A stretch of 16,979 nucleotides of DNA. Origin: DATCDR01 sp036510575 (GTDB lineage: Bacteria; Actinomycetota; Acidimicrobiia; Acidimicrobiales; Bog-793). Under the pieces are notes generated by a model. The model was given only the letters and a program-made list of their open reading frames with translations, was not told where the DNA came from and searched no databases. The position numbers and the translations under genes are program-made. The stretch spans positions 1 to 16,979 of the forward strand of contig DATCDR010000044.1 in NCBI GenBank assembly GCA_036510575.1, read 5' to 3'. Shown here piece by piece: positions 1-5,527 of this stretch; position 1 is the stretch's first letter; each line of letters starts with the position of its first letter.

Positions 1-1494
1 ATCAACGGCCAGCCGGTAAGTGGACAGGTGCGCGTCGACTTCCGAGCGGAGGTGCCGATCCCGGACCATCCACTCGCTGACACTGGACCCCTCTACGCGT
101 TCAAGCCCTACCCTGCCGAGGACCCCGATCAGCCAGACGCCGTCTTGACCGTGCGCGCCGGCGTGAGCGCACCACCTACGGTCATCGACCGATCGCTCTG
201 GTCCTTCGCACACGACGACGGCGGCACCGCAGTGCCGGACCCGACGTCGGTATGGCTCTCTGGCGGCTTTGACGCGCACCGCTTCTATGAGCTTATCTAC
301 TGGACCAACCGCTCACCGGTAGTCGGTGTGGGGCTCCTCGCCACCAGGGACTTCGTCTCCTTCCTCCGAAACGGCAGCAGCGAGCCGATACGGCCGACCG
401 CGAGCCCGATCGAGTACGCCTTCGGCCACGGTGTCTCCCAGACAGGCAGGTACCTCCGACACTTCATCTACGAGGGACTAAACGCCGACGAGTCCGACCA
501 GGTCGTCTTCGACGGCATCCTCCCCCACATCGCCGGGGCGAGACGAGGGGAGTTCAACGCCCGTTTCGGCCAGCCCTCCCACATCGGCTTCACCGGCGTC
601 GCCGTGCTTCCTCCCTATGCGGTCGACGAGGAGCCTGGCCTGTTCGACGTACAGCGTCGGCTAGGTGGCGTGCCGAAGATGATCGCCACCAACACCGCGT
701 GGGAGTACTGGCGAAGCGACGCCTGCCTCAATCACATCGACCCCTCCGACAACAGCGACCGTGCAATCGGCTCTGACCACCGCTTCTATGCCTTGGCGGG
801 TCTCGATCACATGGGCGACAACCCGATGAAGGCCCAGATGCACCTCGCCAATCCGACGAACCCACTCGGCTACCAGCTACTCGTGCGAGCGGCGTTCGAA
901 AACCTCGTCGCATGGGTAACCGACGGCACCGAACCACCTGCTAATCGGGTGCCTCGAACAGCTGATCACTCCGCGTCGACGAGAGAGGACGTTCTCGGGA
1001 CCTTCGCAGGGCTTCCAGGGGTGGTGCTCGCTGCCGCCGAGCTGTTGCCGACGACGAGACCCACCGACTTCGGGGGCGAGATCGACGAAGGCGTGATGAC
1101 GTGGCCACCACACGAAGGAGCGCCGTTCACCTGCTTTGTGGCGAGCGTGAACGCCGACGGGAACGAGACCTCCGGTGTCCTGCTCCCCGAGATCGCCGTA
1201 CCGGTGGCGACCTACGCGGGATGGAACTCACCTGACACCGGTCCTAACGGAGAGCATGCGCTGAAAGAGTTCGTCGGGTCCAAGATCGCCTTTCCTCGAA
1301 ACGCCGAAGAGCGCGAGGCGACAGGTGACCCACGTCGCTCGATCGCGGAGCGTTACGAGAACAGGTCCGAGTACGAACGACTTGCACGTTTGGTTACGAC
1401 AGAGCTGGTGGGCAACCGACTGCTGCTTGCAGAAGACGAGGAGCTCGCCGTCGCCGCCGCGCTTTCGGCCTACGACCGCGCCGTCGCACCCTGA
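1..1494 (+). CDS. alpha/beta-hydrolase domain protein, 5' end outside window
   Basis: The reading frame is open from base 1 (I-N-G-Q-P-V-S-G-Q upstream of the GTG at 28), so the true start lies left of the window; at least 497 codons are present, ending with TGA at 1492-1494. The protein resembles the large actinobacterial/proteobacterial 'alpha/beta hydrolase domain' family (Abhydrolase_10 type). Counting from the GTG at 28, a nucleophile elbow G-V-S-Q-T-G (Ser about 137) follows the segment EYAFGHG, and a late G-L-D-H-M-G (His about 261) could supply another catalytic residue; I cannot assign the acid. No signal peptide can be judged because the N terminus is missing. Substrate is unknown; esterase or lactonase activity is the family-level expectation. 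It converges with the small minus-strand gene at 1530, and no clear terminator hairpin is visible between them. Family assignment fairly sure, function not. Confidence 0.8.
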   Translation: MNGQPVSGQVRVDFRAEVPIPDHPLADTGPLYAFKPYPAEDPDQPDAVLTVRAGVSAPPTVIDRSLWSFAHDDGGTAVPDPTSVWLSGGFDAHRFYELIYWTNRSPVVGVGLLATRDFVSFLRNGSSEPIRPTASPIEYAFGHGVSQTGRYLRHFIYEGLNADESDQVVFDGILPHIAGARRGEFNARFGQPSHIGFTGVAVLPPYAVDEEPGLFDVQRRLGGVPKMIATNTAWEYWRSDACLNHIDPSDNSDRAIGSDHRFYALAGLDHMGDNPMKAQMHLANPTNPLGYQLLVRAAFENLVAWVTDGTEPPANRVPRTADHSASTREDVLGTFAGLPGVVLAAAELLPTTRPTDFGGEIDEGVMTWPPHEGAPFTCFVASVNADGNETSGVLLPEIAVPVATYAGWNSPDTGPNGEHALKEFVGSKIAFPRNAEEREATGDPRRSIAERYENRSEYERLARLVTTELVGNRLLLAEDEELAVAAALSAYDRAVAP

Positions 1495-1529
1495 GACCCA
1501 GCCGAAACCAGTTGCTACCCGAGCGTGAG

Positions 1530-1739
1530 CTAGGTGCCGCCTTCGCCGACCATCAGATAGGTCCTAGTGCGGTCAATCACTGGTGGGATCACCAGCACGC
1601 CGGAATCGTTCAGCACCGCTTCGGTGGCCCGGTCGTTCGCTGCGAAGAAGCTCCGGACAGCCTCGAGCGGCGGGTCCGATTGGAGCCTTGTAAGTCGAAC
1701 TTGCACGAAAACGGCTGGAGTTGGTAGCTCATCGGACAT
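1530..1739 (-). CDS. hypothetical small protein (69 aa)
   Basis: I do not recognise this protein. The ATG at 1739 is chosen over the upstream in-frame start at 1781 because it is preceded by a strong Shine-Dalgarno, GAGGAG, with four bases before the ATG. The 69-residue product (MSDELPTP... to ...MVGEGGT) has a beta-rich start (AVFVQVRLTRL), an amphipathic middle (LEAVRSFFAANDRATEAVL) and a V-L-V-I-P-P segment near the end. It has no membrane segment, no cysteine and no signal peptide, so a soluble cytoplasmic protein is likely. The plus-strand frames over the same bases look like shadows because their composition is arginine/serine-rich and low in hydrophobic periodicity. It lies convergent to the hydrolase gene and divergent from the PilZ gene. 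Confidence 0.55.
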   Translation of the reverse strand: MSDELPTPAVFVQVRLTRLQSDPPLEAVRSFFAANDRATEAVLNDSGVLVIPPVIDRTRTYLMVGEGGT

Positions 1740-1896
1740 GGAACTCCTCGACCCACCTAGGCAGTCGATCGTAGGACACAAAGCGACCTCGTGCGCGCAA
1801 CGAATTCATGGGGCGCGATCGGTAGGTCTGACCCGAGAATTGAGGGCTGAAAGCTCGGCGGAATTTCGAGGTTTAGAGATGCCGCCTTGTGGGTAG

Positions 1897-1921
1897 CCAC
1901 CTTGGTTGAGCTCGAAGGTGG
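1897..1921. promoter_or_regulatory. 7-bp hairpin in the spacer upstream of the PilZ gene
   Basis: CCACCTT at 1897-1903 pairs perfectly with AAGGTGG at 1915-1921 across an 11-base loop, with a possible further G-T pair outside. It sits about 110 bases before the PilZ start in the 291-base spacer (1740-2030) between two divergent genes. No T-run follows, so a classical terminator is unlikely. It could be a leader hairpin or a protein-binding dyad. Nothing else in this spacer is clear; I see no convincing -35/-10 pair. Confidence 0.25.
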
Positions 1922-2030
1922 TCTCCATTTGTCTGCCTGACTAGGAAGAAATCGCTAAACCTGATCCGCATGTCGGTCGTTACTTTGCGAAACAGAGCAC
2001 TCTCGAGGGAGAGATAGAAGGGCACGCTCG

Positions 2031-2375
2031 ATGACCGATCAAGCCAATTATCCAGAGCAGCGACGCCGGACCCCGAGACAACCGGCGGACTGGTTCGGCT
2101 TCTATAAGTTCGACGACGCGGACAACGAACCGCTTCGCTGTTGCCGCGTCCTTGACATCTCACCACTCGGGGCCGGGTTGGAACTCTTCGCCACTGCGCC
2201 CGATGAGCACTTGAACGGGCTGATCACGGTCACGGTCGAGTTGCACGGTCGCACCCGGAACGTCGTCGTCGACAAAGAGACCCAGGCGGCGCGAGTCGGC
2301 GTCGAGTTTCCGATCTTGAACGAGGCCGCGAAGAGCTATATCCGACGACTGAACGGGGCCAAGTCGCGCTGGTAG
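2031..2375 (+). CDS. PilZ-domain protein, putative cyclic-di-GMP receptor
   Basis: This is a single-domain protein of 114 residues. It shows the two PilZ signature elements: the arginine motif R-R-T-P-R (R12-x3-R16) in the flexible N-terminal part, and D42-I-S44-P-L-G47-A, which matches the D/N-x-S-x-x-G motif. Beta-strand-like segments follow (ITVTVELHGRTRNVVV, AARVGVEF), as expected of the PilZ barrel. In the family these residues bind cyclic di-GMP, and stand-alone PilZ proteins pass the signal to a partner controlling motility, polysaccharide or surface behaviour. The partner is not in this window. The start is the ATG at 2031; a purine-rich stretch (AGAAGGG) lies about eight bases upstream. 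Family call good; physiological role unknown. Confidence 0.8.
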   Translation: MTDQANYPEQRRRTPRQPADWFGFYKFDDADNEPLRCCRVLDISPLGAGLELFATAPDEHLNGLITVTVELHGRTRNVVVDKETQAARVGVEFPILNEAAKSYIRRLNGAKSRW

Positions 2376-2513
2376 GACCGACGTTGGCCGAGATGCTGCC
2401 GTCCATCGGAGTCTGAGGTCCAACTGTCGCGCTCTAGCGGCCAGTCGCCGACTTCGATCCGTCTCAACGCGGAGCTATCGACGCGGTCCCATTGCCAAGA
2501 AGCAGGCGCTCGC

Positions 2514-2747
2514 TTACGCCCGTCCGAGCAGCTGGTCGAGGAACACGTTCAACTCTCGGCGCAAGCGTGCATCCTCGATTGCCTCGGCGCAGGCGAGCTG
2601 AAGGCTCGAGAGCCGACGCGCGAAACTTGCCTGTCGGTCCCGCTCGAGCTGGCTTCCGCCATCGTCAAAGTCCGGCGCGTCGCTCACGAACGAATCCTTC
2701 CACGTCCTCAAGCGATCTCTCGGTAGTGGGTCAATTTCGACCGTCAC
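2514..2747 (-). CDS. hypothetical small protein (77 aa), divergent from tnpB
   Basis: I do not recognise this protein. The ORF runs from a GTG at 2747 to TAA at 2514-2516; the frame is closed by a stop just upstream (2781-2783), so GTG 2747 is the only usual start. Its product is acidic and strongly helical (QLERDRQASFARRLSSLQLACAEAIEDARLRRELNVFLDQLL), which looks coded rather than random. The first residues, E-I-D-P-L-P, are encoded by the left inverted repeat of the tnpB element (2721-2740), so the start of the gene lies inside the element. It may therefore be a host gene that lost its 5' end to the insertion, a fusion to element DNA, or a gene belonging to the element. The ribosome binding site is weak (ATGGGAT before GTG). 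Confidence 0.4.
   Translation of the reverse strand: MTVEIDPLPRDRLRTWKDSFVSDAPDFDDGGSQLERDRQASFARRLSSLQLACAEAIEDARLRRELNVFLDQLLGRA
2721..2740 (+). repeat. left inverted repeat of the tnpB element
   Basis: Starts with CGGTAGTGGGTCA, identical to the reverse complement of 4153-4165, and continues ATTTCGA against TTTCGA on the other side. It also encodes residues 4-9 of the divergent 77-residue ORF. Confidence 0.7.
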
Positions 2748-2763
2748 ATCCCATTCGTATCCT
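2735..2763 (+). promoter_or_regulatory. possible promoter of tnpB (leaderless)
   Basis: TATCCT at 2758-2763 is a fair -10 match and lies six bases before the GTG start at 2770, the spacing expected when transcription begins at the start codon. The -35 is weak: TTTCGA/TTCGAC around 2735-2741, inside the left repeat. There is no Shine-Dalgarno before the GTG, in keeping with a leaderless message. Confidence 0.25.
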
Positions 2764-2769
2764 CGCCCT

Positions 2770-4155
2770 GTGCTCGTGCATCAGGCCTTCCGATTCGAAC
2801 TGGCTCCGAACAACGCGATTAGGTCCCGGTTCGCGTCGCATTGTGGCGCCTCGCGATTTGTCTATAACTGGGGCCTCGCCCTTGTAAAAGATCGCCTCGA
2901 CCAGCAGTCGCAAATCCGCGAAGCGGCATTTCGCGAGCTGTTGTCGGACGAAGAGGCGAGGGAGCTCGCGAACACCGTTTCGGTGCCCTGGACGATGATC
3001 TCGCTTCGCAAGGTTTGGAATACGACCAAGAACGAGATGGCGCCGTGGTGGGGCGAGAACTCCAAGTTCGCCTATGAGTCGGGACTGAGCGCCCTCAGCG
3101 ACGCATTGGCGAACTTCTCCAAAGCACGGTCGGGCGGCCGAGCAGGCCAGATGGGGTTTCCTCGTTTCAAAAAGGCAGGTAGCAATCGCTCCTGTCGCTT
3201 CTGGGCAGGGATAGCCGTCATCGATTCGCGCCACGTCCGCCTGCCGCGGATCGGGATCGTCCGATCGAAGGAGATGACGACCTCCTTGCTCTCTCACCTA
3301 GACGGTGGCACCGCGAGGATCCTCAACGCGACGATCTCCCAAGAGGCAGATCGCTGGTTCATCTCGATCTGTGTCGAGATCGAACGGGAGGACCCGGCTG
3401 CGGCATTCCCGGACGCGGTCGTCGGCGTCGACCTCGGCGTGAAGTTTCTCGCCGTGCTGTCAACTGGTGAGGAAGTGGAGAACCCGAGAGCGCTCAACCG
3501 CTACGCGCGAAGGATGGCCCGCTTACAGCGCGAGCTTTCGCGTCGAGAACGCGGCTCGAATCGTCGAGCAGACACCAGGCGACGACTCGCCCGCACACAT
3601 CGCCGGGTTCGGACCCGTCGCGCCGATGCACTGCACCAGTTGAGCAGTCGCCTGGCTTCAACCTACGGGACGGTCGTGCTCGAGGACTTGAACGTGGCAG
3701 GCATGACGAGATCACCAAAGGACGTGCGAAACGGGGACGGAAGCTACGCCCGAAACGGGAAGCGGGCCAAAGCAGGCCTCAACCGCGCGATCCTTGACGT
3801 CGCACCAGCTGAGTTTCGCCGCCAGGTCACCTACAAGCTTGCTTGGCACGCCGGAACGCTCGTCATTGCGGACCGATATTTTCCATCGAGCAAGCGCTGT
3901 TCGTCCTGCGGTGCAGTCAAAGCCACGCTGTCACGCGCGGAACGGACGTTTCGCTGTAGCTGCGGCCTCGTCATGGATCGAGACCTCAACGCAGCGCGCA
4001 ATCTAGAAGCATTTGGGGCAAACGTCGCCGGCGGGAGGTCGGAGACGAAAAACGGGCGTGGAGGCGAACACCGACTGGATCCTCAGTCATCGCCGATGAA
4101 GCGCCAAGGCGGCAGCGGGCAACCGCATCGGACCGTCCTGGTGGGATCGAAATGA
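2770..4155 (+). CDS. tnpB: TnpB, RNA-guided nuclease of IS200/IS605-type elements
   Basis: 461-residue TnpB (OrfB), an ancestor-type relative of Cas12. In order: N-terminal OrfB helix-turn-helix/WED-like start (FRFELAPN, residues 8-15; ASRFVYNWGLAL, 27-38), central region with G-F-P-R-F-K-K (129-135), RuvC motif I with D221 (GVDLGVKFLAVLS), bridge-like Arg-rich helices (245-285), RuvC motif II with E305 (VVLEDLNVAGM), a zinc finger C377-x2-C380...C396-x-C398, and RuvC motif III D403-R-D405-L-N-A-A. All expected catalytic and zinc residues are present, so the nuclease is probably active. Known members use an omegaRNA copied from the element's 3' end to cut DNA next to a short TAM. The tail ...SSPMKRQGGSG... 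is typical of actinobacterial copies and overlaps the likely omegaRNA region. Start GTG 2770; GTG 2776 is an alternative. The stop codon lies inside the right repeat. Confidence 0.9.
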   Translation: MLVHQAFRFELAPNNAIRSRFASHCGASRFVYNWGLALVKDRLDQQSQIREAAFRELLSDEEARELANTVSVPWTMISLRKVWNTTKNEMAPWWGENSKFAYESGLSALSDALANFSKARSGGRAGQMGFPRFKKAGSNRSCRFWAGIAVIDSRHVRLPRIGIVRSKEMTTSLLSHLDGGTARILNATISQEADRWFISICVEIEREDPAAAFPDAVVGVDLGVKFLAVLSTGEEVENPRALNRYARRMARLQRELSRRERGSNRRADTRRRLARTHRRVRTRRADALHQLSSRLASTYGTVVLEDLNVAGMTRSPKDVRNGDGSYARNGKRAKAGLNRAILDVAPAEFRRQVTYKLAWHAGTLVIADRYFPSSKRCSSCGAVKATLSRAERTFRCSCGLVMDRDLNAARNLEAFGANVAGGRSETKNGRGGEHRLDPQSSPMKRQGGSGQPHRTVLVGSK

Positions 4156-4165
4156 CCCACTACCG
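4010..4165 (+). ncRNA. expected omegaRNA scaffold region (limits guessed)
   Basis: In studied TnpB loci the guide RNA scaffold overlaps the 3' end of tnpB and stops at the element's right end, with the guide read from the DNA just beyond. Here that would be the last roughly 150 bases of tnpB up to the right repeat. I did not fold this region and the limits are by analogy only. If 4165 is the right end, the guide would begin CTATTTGTGCAC at 4166; if the element extends past the fold at 4224-4291, the guide would lie further right. Confidence 0.25.
4147..4165 (-). repeat. right inverted repeat of the tnpB element
   Basis: TGACCCACTACCG at 4153-4165 is the exact reverse complement of 2721-2733, extended by TCGAAA on its left against TTTCGA in the left copy. 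It contains the tnpB stop codon (4153-4155). Confidence 0.7.
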
Positions 4166-4223
4166 CTATTTGTGCACTGGAGAACCACGTGGCCCACGCA
4201 CCCCTTCAGCGGCACGACAGCGC

Positions 4224-4291
4224 GGCCGGAGTCAAACCTGCCGCTCGTTTGAAGCGAGACGCGCCGCTGCGCGACAGGTCGAATTCCGGCC
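4224..4291. other. Y-shaped, tRNA-like inverted-repeat fold (candidate structured RNA)
   Basis: Four nested perfect stems lie in 68 bases. GGCCGGA (4224-4230) pairs with TCCGGCC (4285-4291). Inside it ACCTG (4236-4240) pairs with CAGGT (4275-4279). Within that, two side-by-side hairpins occur: CTCG-TTTGAAG-CGAG (4244-4258) and CGCGC-CGCT-GCGCG (4260-4273). The seven-base outer stem and the seven-base loop TTTGAAG recall a tRNA acceptor stem and anticodon arm. However, no D arm or T arm fits, so it is not a canonical tRNA. It lies 58 bases past the tnpB right repeat and 145 bases before ligJ. It could be a decayed tRNA, part of the element's right end, or a leader structure. The rest of the gene-free stretch 4166-4435 has no recognisable gene. 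Strand unknown because the pairing works on both. Confidence 0.3.
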
Positions 4292-4303
4292 CCCCGACGC
4301 GGG

Positions 4304-4317
4304 TCGATACGTGTCGA
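4304..4317. promoter_or_regulatory. imperfect palindrome upstream of ligJ (possible operator)
   Basis: TCGATACGTGTCGA reads as a 14-base dyad with six of seven pairs matching, centred on ACGT, about 120 bases before the ligJ start. The size suits a dimeric repressor site, but no regulator gene is next to it. An AT-rich patch, TTAATTAG at 4369-4376, might contain a -10 for ligJ but has no good -35. Confidence 0.2.
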
Positions 4318-4435
4318 GAAACTCTTGGATCGCGGACCTTAAGAGGAGCTTTCGCAAACGCGAGCGAGTTAATTAGCCGGTTCGCCAGCGCGCCATTAGG
4401 CTGACGGGGCTTCGCCTGTCGAGCTGGGGGGAATT

Positions 4436-5470
4436 ATGAACATCGATATTCACGGCCACTACACGACCGCGCCCCCGGCCCTTTCGGAGTGGCGACGCAA
4501 CCAGATCGCTGCGTTCGAGGCCGACTCCGGCCGCGTTGATCCAGCTACGCTCGTGATCACCGACGATCAGATCCGAGACACGATCGAGAAGGGTCAGCTG
4601 CCGTTGCAGCGCGAACGCGAAACCGACGTGACGCTCTTCTCCCCCACCGCAGGTGGCATGGCGCACCACTACGGCGACGAGACGACCTCACTTGTCTGGA
4701 CGGGCGTCGTGAACGACCTGATCCATCGGGTCTGTGGCCTGTTCCCAACGAGCTTCGTCGGCGTTGCCCAGCTGCCGCAATCCCCAGGGGTCCCACCTGC
4801 GAACTCCATTCCGGAGCTTCGCCGGACGGTCGAGGAGCTCGGATTCGTCGGGGTCAACATCAATCCCGACCCCTCCGACGGCTACTGGACCGGGCCGAGC
4901 CTCGCGGATCGATCCTTCTACCCGCTCTATGAGGTGCTCTGTGAGCTCGACGTACCAGCGATGGTCCATGTCTCGATGACCTGCAACCCGGTCTTTCACA
5001 TCACCGGGTCGCATTACCTAAACGGCGACACCTCGGCATTCTTGCAGTTTGCACTCTCGGACCTGTTCGAGGACTTCCCAACGCTTCGCTTCGTGATTCC
5101 CCACGGTGGCGGTGCCATCCCGTACCACTGGGGACGCATCCAAGGGATCGTGCTCGACCAAAAGCGCCCACCGCTCGAAGAGATCGTCCTTAACAACGTC
5201 TACTTCGACACCTGCGTCTACTGGCAGCCCGGTATCCAGCTCCTGCTCGACACGGTTCCTGCGGAGAACATCCTCTACGCCTCGGAGATGATCGGTGCCG
5301 TCCGTGGCCGCAATCCCAAAGACGGGAGGTACTTCGACGACACCAAGTACCTACTCGACCAGGTGACCACGCTCGGCGCCGAGGACCGGACGAAGATTCT
5401 CGGCGCGAACGCGCTCCGGGTCTATCCGCGACTCGGCGGGGTGCTCGAAAGCCGCGGTATCACCGTCTGA
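4436..5470 (+). CDS. ligJ: 4-oxalomesaconate hydratase (LigJ), amidohydrolase superfamily
   Basis: 344 residues, full length for LigJ. LigJ adds water to 4-oxalomesaconate, giving 4-carboxy-4-hydroxy-2-oxoadipate in the protocatechuate 4,5-cleavage pathway (and the gallate pathway). An aldolase then splits this to pyruvate and oxaloacetate. The metal-site residues I recall for LigJ fall at the same positions: H6 and H8 (DIHGHY), H178 (MVHVS), H223 (IPHGGGA) and E284 (ASEMIGAVRG). Long family blocks are visible, including the N-terminal HGHYTTAP, the AQLPQSPGV and GSHYLN-DT segments, and FDTCVY-QPG. Soluble, cytoplasmic, no signal peptide. The ATG at 4436 follows GGGGGG with six bases between. 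No other gene of this pathway (ring-cleavage dioxygenase, CHA aldolase) is adjacent, so the partners must lie elsewhere. A general decarboxylating amidohydrolase is a less likely alternative. Confidence 0.88.
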   Translation: MNIDIHGHYTTAPPALSEWRRNQIAAFEADSGRVDPATLVITDDQIRDTIEKGQLPLQRERETDVTLFSPTAGGMAHHYGDETTSLVWTGVVNDLIHRVCGLFPTSFVGVAQLPQSPGVPPANSIPELRRTVEELGFVGVNINPDPSDGYWTGPSLADRSFYPLYEVLCELDVPAMVHVSMTCNPVFHITGSHYLNGDTSAFLQFALSDLFEDFPTLRFVIPHGGGAIPYHWGRIQGIVLDQKRPPLEEIVLNNVYFDTCVYWQPGIQLLLDTVPAENILYASEMIGAVRGRNPKDGRYFDDTKYLLDQVTTLGAEDRTKILGANALRVYPRLGGVLESRGITV

Positions 5471-5492
5471 TATCGGCGTCGGCGAAGAGCCT

Positions 5493-5521
5493 TTGACACC
5501 CGCGCCATAGCGGGCGACACT
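5493..5521 (+). promoter_or_regulatory. promoter with palindromic spacer, for the dehydrogenase gene
   Basis: A perfect -35 TTGACA (5493-5498) is followed by exactly 17 bases and GACACT (5516-5521), a weak -10 with A2, A4 and T6 of the consensus. Six bases later comes the ATG at 5528, so transcription would start on the start codon (leaderless); no Shine-Dalgarno is visible. The spacer holds a perfect dyad CCCGC-GCCATA-GCGGG (5499-5514), well placed for a repressor or a MerR-type activator. Confidence 0.45.
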
Positions 5522-5527
5522 TCGCAG

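Larger units (their letters stand above)
2721..4165 (+). mobile_element. solo tnpB insertion element (IS200/IS605 or IS607 superfamily, tnpB only)
   Basis: The element is inferred from one tnpB gene plus an inverted repeat at both sides. The left copy (2721-2740) and right copy (4147-4165) share 13 identical bases (CGGTAGTGGGTCA), then TTTCGA after a one-base indel. No tnpA transposase (Y1 or serine type) is next to it, so it cannot move alone and would need help in trans. IS605-type elements normally lack terminal inverted repeats, so the boundaries are tentative; the true ends may be inside or outside the repeats. A 2-base CT lies outside both repeats (2719-2720 and 4166-4167), too short to be a reliable target duplication. 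Confidence 0.55.

Noticed and set aside
1740..2030. Cyclic-di-GMP riboswitch in front of the PilZ gene
   Set aside because: The hairpin at 1897-1921 is real, but I cannot find the conserved GEMM-type core bases around it.
2731..3297. 188-codon minus-strand frame over tnpB
   Set aside because: Antisense to the conserved TnpB frame, rich in Arg/Cys and without recognisable motifs; treated as a shadow.
4224..4291. tRNA-Ser(UGA), suggested by the 7-bp outer stem and TTTGAAG loop
   Set aside because: Only 12-13 bases separate the outer stem from the anticodon-like arm, no D arm forms, and the second hairpin has a 4-base loop instead of a 7-base T loop. Kept only as a structured segment.
4152..4404. 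Plus-strand frames after tnpB (74 and 71 codons)
   Set aside because: One begins at an ATG inside the right repeat overlapping the tnpB stop; both are Arg-rich with no ribosome binding site and run through the palindromic segment.
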